Shown piece by piece: positions 47,618 to 55,032 of a stretch of DNA of 64,000 nt. A program made the translations under genes and the position numbers. Source of the DNA: Saccharopolyspora gloriosae. Lineage in GTDB: Bacteria > Actinomycetota > Actinomycetes > Mycobacteriales > Pseudonocardiaceae. The DNA lies in the NCBI RefSeq assembly GCF_014203325.1, contig NZ_JACHIV010000001.1:1303501-1367500 (forward strand). The letters run 5' to 3'. The notes under the pieces were generated by a model that made no database searches, had not been told where the DNA came from, and saw only the letters and a list, made by a program, of their open reading frames with translations. Position 1 is the stretch's first letter. Each line of letters begins with the position of its first letter.

Positions 47618-47650
47618 CGACACCCTCTCCGCAGGTCGGGGAGGGTGTCG
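47618..47650 (+). terminator. ilvE terminator
   Basis: A 13-bp stem CGACACCCTCTCC / GGGGAGGGTGTCG (one G-T pair), loop GCAGGTC, followed by TTGCTTT. Confidence 0.9.
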
Positions 47651-47728
47651 TTGCTTTCGGCCCGAGTGGCCGTCGGTGCCCCGGAGTAGCTTCCAGGTGA
47701 CTCGCATCACCACATGGGGGAGACGGAC

Positions 47729-48811
47729 ATGTCGAACCACGTTCTGCTCTTGATCGGCACTCGCAAGGGGCTGTGGCTGGCGCACCGCCGCGGCGGCGCG
47801 GACTGGGAGGTCACCGGACCGCACCTGCCGATGGCCGAGATCTACGCCGTCGCCGTGGACACGCGGAGCGCGCCGCGGCTGCTCGTCGGCGCCTCCAGCA
47901 CGCACTTCGGACCCAGCGTCGTGACCAGCGACGACCTCGGAGCCACCTGGCAGGAGCCGGAGGCGGCGCCGATCGCGTTCCCCGACGGCACCGGGGCCGC
48001 CCTGGAACGGGTGTGGCAGCTCGCGCCGGGACCGGTGGACCAGCCCGACGTGGTCTACGCGGGGACGGAGCCGTCGGCGCTGTTCCGGTCGGAGGACCGC
48101 GGCCGAACGTTCGAGCTGGTGCGCGGCCTGTGGGACCACCCGCACCGCGAGCACTGGACACCGGGTTTCGGGGGGATGGCGGTGCACACCGTGCTGCCGC
48201 ACCCGCACGACCGCGAGCGCGCGGTGGTGGCGATGTCCGCGGGCGGCGTCTACCGGACGGCCGACGGCGGTCGCAGCTGGCAGGCGAGCAACACCGGCAT
48301 CAAGGCCTACTTCTACCCGGACCAGTACCCGGAGTTCGGCCAGTGCGTGCACAAGATCGCCCGGCACCCGGCGAAGCCGGAGCGGTTCTTCCTGCAGAAC
48401 CACCACGGCGTCTACCGCAGCGACGACGACGCGGCGACCTGGCAGTCCATCGCCGACGGCCTGCCCAGCGACTTCGGCTTTCCGATCGTCACGCACCCGC
48501 ACCGCCCCGACGTCGTGTACGGGTTCCCGCTGACCGCCGACACGACGCGCTACCCGCCGGACGGGCGGTGCCGCGTCTACCGCAGCGAGGACGCGGGGGA
48601 GTCGTGGACGGCGCTGTCGCGGGGGTTGCCGGACCGGTTCTGGTCGGCGGTGATGCGCGACGCGCTGTGCGTGGACGACGCGGATCCGGCCGGGGTGTAC
48701 TTCGGCTCCCGCAGCGGCGAGGTGTACGCGGGCAGCGGTGACGGCGACGACTGGCGGCAGGTCGCGAGCCACCTGCCCGACGTGCTGTCGCTGCGCTCGG
48801 CGGTCGTGTGA
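47729..48811 (+). CDS. BNR/Asp-box beta-propeller protein (sialidase/VPS10-like)
   Basis: A 360-residue cytosolic beta-propeller. At least five Asp-box-like turns are visible: TSDDLGATW, SEDRGRTF, TADGGRSW, SDDDAATW and SEDAGESW. It begins MSNHVLLLIGTRKGLWL without a signal peptide, so a secreted sialidase is unlikely. GGGGGAG six bases before ATG 47729 decides the start over ATG 47714. Catalytic sialidase residues are not recognisable; function unknown. A ubiquitin-like MoaD/ThiS gene follows after 13 bp, and similar pairs are, to my recollection, frequent in actinobacteria. Confidence 0.85.
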   Translation: MSNHVLLLIGTRKGLWLAHRRGGADWEVTGPHLPMAEIYAVAVDTRSAPRLLVGASSTHFGPSVVTSDDLGATWQEPEAAPIAFPDGTGAALERVWQLAPGPVDQPDVVYAGTEPSALFRSEDRGRTFELVRGLWDHPHREHWTPGFGGMAVHTVLPHPHDRERAVVAMSAGGVYRTADGGRSWQASNTGIKAYFYPDQYPEFGQCVHKIARHPAKPERFFLQNHHGVYRSDDDAATWQSIADGLPSDFGFPIVTHPHRPDVVYGFPLTADTTRYPPDGRCRVYRSEDAGESWTALSRGLPDRFWSAVMRDALCVDDADPAGVYFGSRSGEVYAGSGDGDDWRQVASHLPDVLSLRSAVV

Positions 48812-48824
48812 GGTGGTGGTGGCG

Positions 48825-49106
48825 ATGCGGGTGACGGTGTTGCTGCCGCGGCTGCTGCGCGAGCACGCGGACGGCGCGCAGCGGTTGGAGATCGAGGTGC
48901 AGGACGCCACGCTCGGGGGCGTGCTCGACGTGCTGGGCCGGCGGCATCCCGGTTTGGAACGGCGGCTGCGGGACGAGAGCCGCGCCTTGCGGCGCTACGT
49001 CAACTTCTACTTGGACGACGCGGAATGCCGGTCGCTCGACGGTGCCGCGTCGCGGGTGCGGGAGGGCACGGAGATCAGGATCATCCCGTCGATCGCCGGA
49101 GGGTGA
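48825..49106 (+). CDS. MoaD/ThiS-type ubiquitin-fold protein
   Basis: A 93-residue beta-grasp protein ending in the diagnostic Gly-Gly (RIIPSIAGG). Segments VTVLLPRLL, the LGGVLDVLGRRHPGLERRL helix and YVNFYLDDAE fit MoaD/ThiS. Such proteins carry sulfur as a carboxyl thiocarboxylate or, in archaea and some bacteria, become conjugated to proteins. No moeB/thiF-type activating enzyme or moaE lies nearby in this window. ATG 48825 is preferred; in-frame GTG codons at 48813-48819 could extend it. It forms an operon with the propeller gene. Confidence 0.87.
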   Translation: MRVTVLLPRLLREHADGAQRLEIEVQDATLGGVLDVLGRRHPGLERRLRDESRALRRYVNFYLDDAECRSLDGAASRVREGTEIRIIPSIAGG

Positions 49107-49213
49107 GGAGTCGTTCCTGGACGGGTGGAGCGCGGTCGCCTCGCTGCTGGATTTCTCCGGAAAGAACCGGCGTCTTCGATTCGGCTTTCAGATGAGCTGC
49201 GCTCCTCGTCCGA

Positions 49214-49231
49214 GCCGCTGAGGGTCCGCTA
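49214..49231 (+). repeat. Possible 3' remnant of the dispersed element
   Basis: GCCGCTGAGGGTCCGCTA matches the 3' end of copy B (GCCGCTGAGGTTCCGCTA) at 17 of 18 positions, but the paired upstream arm is absent. It may be chance. Confidence 0.3.
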
Positions 49232-49326
49232 CTCGACCCCTGGCCAAGATCAAAGGCGGATTCCGCGGACCCCGCTGCGCAGGTGGTCACCGTTCGACGG
49301 TTTTCGCCGCCGACAGGACGACCGCT

Positions 49327-50070
49327 TCAGCCGAGGACCGACACCGCGAGCACGAGGGTGGTGGTGAGCTCGGTGGCGGCGCCGAGGACGTCGCCGGTGA
49401 CGCCGCCGAACCGCCGCCGCACGTGCGCGGTGAACACCAGCAGGAACGCGCCCGCCAGCAGCACCGCCACCGGTCCGAGCCACCACGCGCCGGGCAGCGC
49501 GAACGCGCACCCCACCAGCAGCACGACCCACCACGCGGCCACCACCCACCACGGCTGGGTGCCCGCGACCAGCGAGCCCATGCCTTCCGGGCGTGCGGCG
49601 GGCAGCCCGCGGCGGCAGCAGAACACGAACGCGGCCCGGCCCACCGCGCAGGCCGCGATCGCCGCGAACCACTGCCCGGACGCCGCGAGTTCCGCGAGCG
49701 CGCTCGCCTGGACCCCGACGACGACGATCAGCGCGACCACCGCGAACGGGCCCGCGCCGCCGTCGCGCATCACCGACAGCGCCCGCTCCGGCGGTCCGTA
49801 GCAACCGAGGCCGTCGACGGTGTCGGCGAGCCCGTCCACGTGCATGCCCCGGGTGACCAGCGCCCACGCCGCCACGGTGAGCAGCCCGGCGAGCAGGCCG
49901 GGGGCGCCGAGCGCGGTCAGCGCCCACAGCAGGGCCGCGCCGAACGCGCCGAGCAGCGCGCCCACCAGCGGTGCCAGCGCGATCGCCTGGCGGCAGGCGC
50001 GGGCGTCGACTTCGCGGGCGGGAAGGGGCAGCACCGTCAGCCAGGACAGCGCCAGCAGCAGACCGTTCAC
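49327..50070 (-). CDS. cobS: Cobalamin synthase (adenosylcobinamide-GDP ribazoletransferase)
   Basis: Membrane enzyme joining adenosylcobinamide-GDP and alpha-ribazole(-phosphate) in the nucleotide-loop assembly of cobalamin. 247 residues, six or more hydrophobic helices, with family motifs LPLPAREV, HVDGLADTVDGLGCYG, MRDGGAGPFA and RRRFGGVTGDVLGAATE. Start GTG 50070. It is 34 bp downstream of cobT and is the last gene of a cobU-cobT-cobS group that completes vitamin B12 from cobinamide and dimethylbenzimidazole. No cobalamin riboswitch was seen upstream of the group. Confidence 0.96.
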   Translation of the reverse strand: MNGLLLALSWLTVLPLPAREVDARACRQAIALAPLVGALLGAFGAALLWALTALGAPGLLAGLLTVAAWALVTRGMHVDGLADTVDGLGCYGPPERALSVMRDGGAGPFAVVALIVVVGVQASALAELAASGQWFAAIAACAVGRAAFVFCCRRGLPAARPEGMGSLVAGTQPWWVVAAWWVVLLVGCAFALPGAWWLGPVAVLLAGAFLLVFTAHVRRRFGGVTGDVLGAATELTTTLVLAVSVLG

Positions 50071-50104
50071 CGCGAGCCCGCCGAGCCGCCGAGCGCGTGC
50101 ACCG

Positions 50105-51211
50105 TCACAGCTCTTGCTCGCCCGCGTCCGGGCCGGTGGCTTCGGCGGAGGTCGGGCCGCCGACCCCGGCTTCGCCGAACGTGGCCATCTCGGCGAGCAC
50201 GTGCACCGCGGCCGACAGCACCGGCAGCGCGGTCAAGGCGCCGGACCCCTCGCCGAGCCGCAGCTCCAGGTCGAGGATCGGGCTCAGGTCGAGGTGTTCG
50301 AGCACCAGCGCGCCACCCGGCTCCGCCGAGCGGTGCCCGGCCAGCCACCACTGCCGCGCGCCGGGTGTGAGCTCCTCGGCGACCATCGCCGCCGCACCGA
50401 CGACGACGCCGTCCAGCAGCACCGGGGTGCGCCGCACCGCGGCCTGCGCGAGGAACCCGGCCAGCGCGGCGATGTCCGCGCCACCGGACGTGCGCAGCAG
50501 CGCCACCGGGTCGTTGAGGACCGGCCGGGCGCGGCGCAGCGCGTCGCGGATCGCGGCGGTCTTGCGCATCCACGCGTTGTCGTCGATGCCCGTGCCGCGC
50601 CCCACGACGGCGACCGGTTCGATGCCGGTGAGCGCGGCGATGAGCACGGCCGCGGGCGTCGTGTTGCCGATGCCCATGTCTCCAGCGATGAGCAGGTCCG
50701 CGCCGGAGTCGATCTCCTCGTCGGCGGTGTCGCGGCCCGCTTCGATCGCGGCCCGCACCTGGTCCTCGGTGAGCGCGTCCTCGCGGTCGATCGCGCCGGA
50801 GCCGCGGCGGACCTTGCGGGCGGCGACGACCTGCGGCGTCTCCGCGTTCACCGCCATGTCCAGCACCCGCACCGTGGCCCCGTTCGCGCGGGCCAGCGCG
50901 TTCACCGCGGCGCCGCCGTCGAGGAAGTTGCGCACCATCTGGCCGGTGACCTCGCTGGGGTAGGCCGACACGCCGTGCTCGGCGACCCCGTGGTCCCCGG
51001 CGAAGATCACCACGCGGGGACGGGTGAACGCGCGCGGCGGGCAGGTGCCCTGGCGGCTCGCGACCCACACGCCGAGCTCCTCCAGCCTCCCCAGGGAACC
51101 GGCCGGTTTGGTGAGCTGCTCCTGCCGGGCCACCGCCTGCCGCCGCGCCTGGTCGTCCGGGGACTGCACGGCGCCGAACCGGATCGGGGTGTTCTCGGGT
51201 GCGGTGGACAA
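50105..51211 (-). CDS. cobT: Nicotinate-nucleotide-dimethylbenzimidazole phosphoribosyltransferase
   Basis: Makes alpha-ribazole 5'-phosphate from dimethylbenzimidazole and nicotinate mononucleotide for CobS. 368 residues. Motifs: [52 protein letters not shown] and the late [12 protein letters not shown] with the catalytic Glu. It lies 38 bp behind cobU and 34 bp ahead of cobS. The carboxyl tail after ATFGEAGV is Gly/Pro-rich and variable. Confidence 0.97.
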   Translation of the reverse strand: MSTAPENTPIRFGAVQSPDDQARRQAVARQEQLTKPAGSLGRLEELGVWVASRQGTCPPRAFTRPRVVIFAGDHGVAEHGVSAYPSEVTGQMVRNFLDGGAAVNALARANGATVRVLDMAVNAETPQVVAARKVRRGSGAIDREDALTEDQVRAAIEAGRDTADEEIDSGADLLIAGDMGIGNTTPAAVLIAALTGIEPVAVVGRGTGIDDNAWMRKTAAIRDALRRARPVLNDPVALLRTSGGADIAALAGFLAQAAVRRTPVLLDGVVVGAAAMVAEELTPGARQWWLAGHRSAEPGGALVLEHLDLSPILDLELRLGEGSGALTALPVLSAAVHVLAEMATFGEAGVGGPTSAEATGPDAGEQEL

Positions 51212-51249
51212 GGGTTACCTCCGTGGTCGGTGCGGGCGCGGGCAGGGGG

Positions 51250-51810
51250 TCAGCGCAACCGCAGCGGGACACCGGCGACGAGCAGCAGCACTTCGTCGCA
51301 GCGTTCGGCGAGCCGCGCGTTGAGCTCGCCGAGCCGGTCGCGGAAAAGTCTTCCAGACCTGGTCGCGGGCACGATGCCGAGTCCGACCTCGGCCGAGACC
51401 AGCACCAGCCGGGCAGCGCAGGCGGCGGTGGCGTCGGCGAGCGCGGCGCAGTGCGCGTCGACCTGCCGCAGCGCCGCCGGGTCGCGCTCCCAGGCGCCCG
51501 CGTCGTCGAGCGCGCCGGTGAGCCAGGTCGCCAGGTCGTCCACCAGCAGCGTCGGCCCGTCCGGGGACGCCCCGCGCAGCGCGGTGATCAACGAGTCGGG
51601 GGCCGCCGCCTCGACGGTGGTCCAGTGCGCGGGCCTGCGGGCGACGTGCGCGGCGATGCGCTCGGTCCACTCGGCGTCGGCCGGGTCGCGGCGGGAGGTC
51701 GCGACGTAGCTGACGGACTCGTCCGCGTCGACGAGACCTTCGGCGTGCGCGGACTTCCCGGACCGGGCACCACCGAGCACCAGCGTGCGCGCGGGGGTGG
51801 ACGCGGACAC
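51250..51810 (-). CDS. cobU: Adenosylcobinamide kinase/guanylyltransferase
   Basis: Bifunctional enzyme that phosphorylates adenosylcobinamide and converts it to the GDP form used by CobS. 186 residues; P-loop GGARSGKS near residue 13, and HVARRPAHWTTVEA, containing the region of the guanylylated His in family members, then LLVDDLATWL and the VSAEVGLGIVP block. I chose GTG 51810 because AGGAGG stands six bases upstream; an upstream in-frame start at 51867 overlaps the terminator of the preceding gene. First gene of the cobUTS group. Confidence 0.95.
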   Translation of the reverse strand: MSASTPARTLVLGGARSGKSAHAEGLVDADESVSYVATSRRDPADAEWTERIAAHVARRPAHWTTVEAAAPDSLITALRGASPDGPTLLVDDLATWLTGALDDAGAWERDPAALRQVDAHCAALADATAACAARLVLVSAEVGLGIVPATRSGRLFRDRLGELNARLAERCDEVLLLVAGVPLRLR

Positions 51811-51861
51811 CGGGGACCTCCTGCGTTCGGGTGAGCGGCTGGTCGAACCGTACCCGTCCCC

Positions 51862-51892
51862 GATCACCCGCGGAGGTCCTCGGCGGGTGATC
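51862..51892 (-). terminator. Terminator after the aldo/keto reductase gene
   Basis: A perfect 10-bp stem GATCACCCGC / GCGGGTGATC around an 11-base loop that can itself pair (GAGG/CCTC). Confidence 0.72.
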
Positions 51893-51920
51893 CGGGGGAC
51901 AGCTCACGACGCCGGTGCGG

Positions 51921-52907
51921 TCAGTGCGACCGGGTCCGGCGCGGATCGCCGGTGACGAGCTCGCCGAGCACGTCGTCGATGCGGTCCAGCACGTCCTCGC
52001 CGAGCTCCACGCCGGAGGCGGCGGCGTTGTCGGCGACCTGCTCCGGCCGGGACGCGCCGATGATCGCCGCCGAGACGTTCGGGTTCTGCAGCACCCACGC
52101 CACGGCGAGCTGGGCGGTGGACAACCCCAGGTCGCTCGCGATCGGCTTGAGCCGCTGCACCGCGCCCAGCACGTCGTCGCGCATCCACCGGGAGATCATC
52201 GAGGAACCGCCGCCCTCGTCGGTCGCCCGCGAACCGGCGGGCGGCTGCTCGCCCGGCAGGTACTTGCCGGTCAGCACGCCCTGGGCGATCGGGGAGAAGA
52301 CGATCTGGCCGATGCCCTCCCGTTCGCTGGCGGGCACCACCTGGGACTCGATGACGCGCCACAGCATCGAGTACTCCGGCTGGTTCGAGATCAGCGGCAC
52401 CGACAGCTCGCGTGCCAGTTCGGCGCCGCGGGTGAGCTGCTCGGCGGTCCACTCGGAGACGCCGATGTAGAGCGCTTTGCCCTGCCGGACCAGGTCCGCG
52501 AACGCGCTCATCGTCTCCTCCAGCGGCACCGTGGGGTCGAACCGGTGCGCCTGGTAGAGGTCGACGTAGTCGGTCTGCAGCCGGGTCAGCGAGGCGTTGC
52601 AGGACTCGATGACGTGCTTGCGCCCCAGGCCGCGATCGTTCGGCCCGTCGCCGGTGGGGAAGTAGACCTTGGTGAAGATCTCCAGGCCTTCCCGCCGCTG
52701 CCCGGACAGCGCCCGCCCGAGCACCGACTCGGCCCTGGTCTGCGCGTACACGTCGGCGGTGTCGAAGGTGGTGATGCCCGCGTCGAGCGCGGCACGCACG
52801 CAGGCGCGCGCGGCGTCCTCCTCGACCTGGGAACCGTGCGTCAGCCAGTTGCCGTAGGCGATCTCACTGATGGACAGGCCACTGCTGCCGAGCCGTCGAA
52901 ACTCCAT
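51921..52907 (-). CDS. Aldo/keto reductase (potassium-channel-beta-like group)
   Basis: A 328-residue NADPH-dependent TIM-barrel oxidoreductase. The catalytic tetrad can be placed: Asp in FDTADVYAQ with Tyr following, Lys in IFTKVYF, and His in LYQAHRFDP. MEFRRLGSSGLSISEIAYGNW at the start is family-typical, as is the carboxyl NADPH-binding IIGASRPEQVADN. Sequence style matches AKR members annotated as voltage-gated potassium channel beta subunit-like (YghZ/Kvbeta). The substrate is probably an aldehyde or ketone, unspecified. It is flanked by the repeat element upstream and a terminator downstream. Confidence 0.92.
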   Translation of the reverse strand: MEFRRLGSSGLSISEIAYGNWLTHGSQVEEDAARACVRAALDAGITTFDTADVYAQTRAESVLGRALSGQRREGLEIFTKVYFPTGDGPNDRGLGRKHVIESCNASLTRLQTDYVDLYQAHRFDPTVPLEETMSAFADLVRQGKALYIGVSEWTAEQLTRGAELARELSVPLISNQPEYSMLWRVIESQVVPASEREGIGQIVFSPIAQGVLTGKYLPGEQPPAGSRATDEGGGSSMISRWMRDDVLGAVQRLKPIASDLGLSTAQLAVAWVLQNPNVSAAIIGASRPEQVADNAAASGVELGEDVLDRIDDVLGELVTGDPRRTRSH

Positions 52908-53011
52908 GCCGGAATCCTAGGGGGATTCGGCCGTGCGGAGCGGGTGGCGGAACCGCACCCGCCCGTCTTCGCCCTCCGCCTTCCAGCTGAGCGGCGCCCT
53001 TGATCGTTTGT

Positions 53012-53167
53012 CCTGTCAGCGGCGGAGCCGCTGAGCAGTGACCAGCTTGAGCAAGACGACCATCGGCGGGTTCTCAGCGGTTTCCTCGTGAGGACAGCGA
53101 TTTCGCTGTGCAGGGGTGCTACATGAGAAATCGATCCCGCAGCGAGGAAGCCGCTGAGGTTCCGCTA
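53012..53167 (+). repeat. Dispersed structured intergenic element, copy B
   Basis: The most diverged copy. Small hairpin TCAGCGGC-GGA-GCCGCTGA (53016-53034). Outer stem CTCAGCGGTTTCCTCGT (53073-53089) pairs with 53142-53158 at all 17 positions, including two G-T pairs. Inner stem CGATTTC/GAAATCG (53098-53104 / 53127-53133). Internal loop GAGGACAG and ATCCCGCA unchanged from copy C. It lies between the DUF3043 stop and the aldo/keto reductase start. Confidence 0.82.
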
Positions 53168-53206
53168 AGCGACGGCTACTCAAGCCAAGCTCAAAAACAG
53201 CCTTGG

Positions 53207-53845
53207 TCAGCCGATCTTGTGGAAGTCCTTCGGGGTGAGGCGGGGGCGCGGGACGCGCAGGCGGCGGAGCTGCATCGCGCGGGTGAAGGCGTACCAGCCC
53301 AGCGACAGCGGGCGGTCGGTCGCGTCCGGGAACTTCGCGCGCACCCGCTTGTTCACCGCGCGCCCCAGCAAGGTGCCCTCGAACAGCATCGTCAGCAGCA
53401 GCACCAGGCACGCCAAGGTGGCGTACTGCTGGACGAGGACGTTCTGCACCAGCGTGGTGACGAACACGATCAGCACCAGCGGCATGAACATGCCCATCAT
53501 GTGCCTGCGGGTGTCCACGATGTCGCGCACGTGGGCGCGCACCGGGCCGCGGTCGCGGGGCATGAGGTAGCGGTCGTCGCCGGCCATCATCCGCTCGCGG
53601 CGTTCGCGGGAGGCCTTGCGGCGTTCCTCCTTGTTGCCGCGAGCGCGCTTCATCGCCTCGCGCTGCGTCTTCGGCGGCGGCGCCACCGGGCCGCGGCGGC
53701 GGTTCTCGGCCTCGCGGCGCTTCGGAGTGGCCCGCCCCTTGCCGGGAGTGCGATCGCGGGCGGATTCCGAACCGACGTCGGTGCTCTCGGCGGGAGAGTC
53801 GTCGGTCGCGGTCTGCTCAGCGCTGCTACGGCGAAGGAACCTCAC
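53207..53845 (-). CDS. DUF3043 membrane protein
   Basis: A 212-residue conserved actinobacterial protein equivalent to mycobacterial Rv2206. A long charged, disordered amino half rich in Arg, Lys and Glu contains KTQREAMKRARGNKEERRKA and DRYLMPRDRGPVRAHVRDI, followed by two transmembrane helices (about 112-134 and 138-160: MFMPLVLIVFVTTLV and YATLACLVLLLTMLF). It ends in a basic tail with LTPKDFHKIG. Start GTG 53845 with GGAGGT close by. Function unknown. It is divergent from the Fe-S carrier gene, as in mycobacteria. Confidence 0.87.
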   Translation of the reverse strand: MRFLRRSSAEQTATDDSPAESTDVGSESARDRTPGKGRATPKRREAENRRRGPVAPPPKTQREAMKRARGNKEERRKASRERRERMMAGDDRYLMPRDRGPVRAHVRDIVDTRRHMMGMFMPLVLIVFVTTLVQNVLVQQYATLACLVLLLTMLFEGTLLGRAVNKRVRAKFPDATDRPLSLGWYAFTRAMQLRRLRVPRPRLTPKDFHKIG

Positions 53846-54113
53846 ACCTCCAGGGTATTCGACGCCACTCGAGCGGGCGCACGTGACCGTGCGTTCGACC
53901 GGAGGTCGTCGGTTCCGCGAGTGGGGTCGTCCACATGCGGGGACGTTCGCGCGGGAATCGGCGCGGTCTGTGCCACCATGGAGGCAGGTAGACCAACACG
54001 ACTCGCCTCCCGAGTCATCGTTCCGCCGACCCGCGTCGGCAGGAATAACTCGGGTCGGCGCCGACGTTGGACGTCACGCCGGAAGCGGACGAGCGAGACC
54101 TCTAGGGAGAGTC

Positions 54114-54476
54114 ATGACCGCCCAGACCACGATCGAGAGCGAGGCGCCCGAGCACGGTGTCACCTTGACCGACTCCGCGGCGCAGAAGGCCAAGGCGCTG
54201 TTGGAGCAGGAGGGCCGCGATGACATGCACCTGCGCATCGCCGTCCAGCCCGGTGGCTGCGCGGGCCTGCGCTACCAGCTGTTCTTCGATGAGCGTTCGC
54301 TCGACGGCGACGCGCGGCGTGGCTTCGAAGGCCTCGACGTGGTCGTCGACCGGATGAGCGCCCCGTACGTGGAAGGCGCGGTCATCGACTTCGTCGACTC
54401 CATCGAGAAGCAGGGCTTCACGATCGACAACCCGAACGCGGGCGGCTCCTGCGCCTGCGGCGACTCCTTCCACTGA
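54114..54476 (+). CDS. A-type iron-sulfur carrier (HesB/IscA/ErpA family)
   Basis: Scaffold/carrier that delivers Fe-S clusters to apoproteins. 120 residues with the three cluster cysteines Cys49 (PGGCAGLRY), Cys113 and Cys115 (GGSCACGDSFH), and the LRIAVQPGG and FVDSIEKQGFTIDNPNA blocks. AGGGAGAG ahead of ATG 54114 supports the start. Mycobacterial Rv2204c is the positional counterpart. LipA, with two 4Fe-4S clusters, is one plausible client in this window. Confidence 0.95.
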   Translation: MTAQTTIESEAPEHGVTLTDSAAQKAKALLEQEGRDDMHLRIAVQPGGCAGLRYQLFFDERSLDGDARRGFEGLDVVVDRMSAPYVEGAVIDFVDSIEKQGFTIDNPNAGGSCACGDSFH

Positions 54477-54494
54477 CCCGCTCCAGCGCTCACG

Positions 54495-54526
54495 ACGGCC
54501 CGGCTCCCGGACAGGGACCGGGCCGT
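54495..54526. terminator. Bidirectional terminator between the Fe-S carrier and S4 genes
   Basis: Stem ACGGCCCGG-C-TCCC / GGGACCGGGCCGT with one bulged base and loop GGACA, located between convergent genes. Confidence 0.82.
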
Positions 54527-54542
54527 TCGCGTGCGCGGGTGA

Positions 54543-54755
54543 TCAGCGGGCCACGACCCGCACGACCTCGTCGCCGAGGGCGATCCGGTCGCCGGGCGCG
54601 AGCTGACGTCCCCGCCGGGTCTCGACCTCGTCGTTGACCAGCACTTCGCCTTCTTCGAGCAGGGCTTTCGCGTCCGCTCCGTGCTCGGCGAGCCCCGCCA
54701 GCTTCAGCAGCTGGCCCAGCCGGATCGTGCCTTCCCGGATCTCCACATCATGCAT
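54543..54755 (-). CDS. S4-domain RNA-binding protein (YbcJ/RlbA-like)
   Basis: A 70-residue single S4 domain: IRLGQLLKLAGLAEHGADAK, LLEEGEVLVNDEVETRRGRQ and LAPGDRIALGDEVVRV follow the S4 pattern of a helix pair and the 'V.VNG....R' loop. Such small proteins bind structured RNA, often rRNA. The start ATG 54755 has GGAG ten bases upstream; ATG 54764 would add three residues. Ends in convergence with the Fe-S carrier gene. Confidence 0.88.
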   Translation of the reverse strand: MHDVEIREGTIRLGQLLKLAGLAEHGADAKALLEEGEVLVNDEVETRRGRQLAPGDRIALGDEVVRVVAR

Positions 54756-54915
54756 GCCCCGCATTCTCCGCCGAGCGTGCACGCGCACCGGTGGACGGGC
54801 GGCGATAACCGGCGGCGCGGGGGTGCGAGTAGCGCGGCTCACGTCGGGGGCGAGGGCGCCTGCGCGGCCTCCGGTCGTGCGCGCCGAAGCCGCCACCAGC
54901 GGCCGAGCACGGCGG

Positions 54916-54933
54916 TTGCAAGAATTTGCGAAC
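54916..54933. promoter_or_regulatory. Possible LacI-family operator ahead of the amylase gene
   Basis: TTGCAAG-AA-TTTGCGAAC is a two-fold direct/partly inverted TTGC motif about 100 bp before the amylase start, reminiscent of maltose-regulator sites upstream of Streptomyces amylases. The LacI gene is immediately downstream of the amylase. Confidence 0.35.
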
Positions 54934-55032
54934 ATAAGAGCAGCTCAGCGCTGGTTCCAATGGCGCATTGACTGAACAAGGCGAAAGAACATGTGATCAC
55001 CGGACGGTTCCTCAATCGAGAAAGTTGTCCGG

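Noticed and set aside
54968-54996. TTGACT with a weak -10 as the amylase promoter
   Set aside because: The -10 region (ATGTGA) does not match TANNNT well enough to call.
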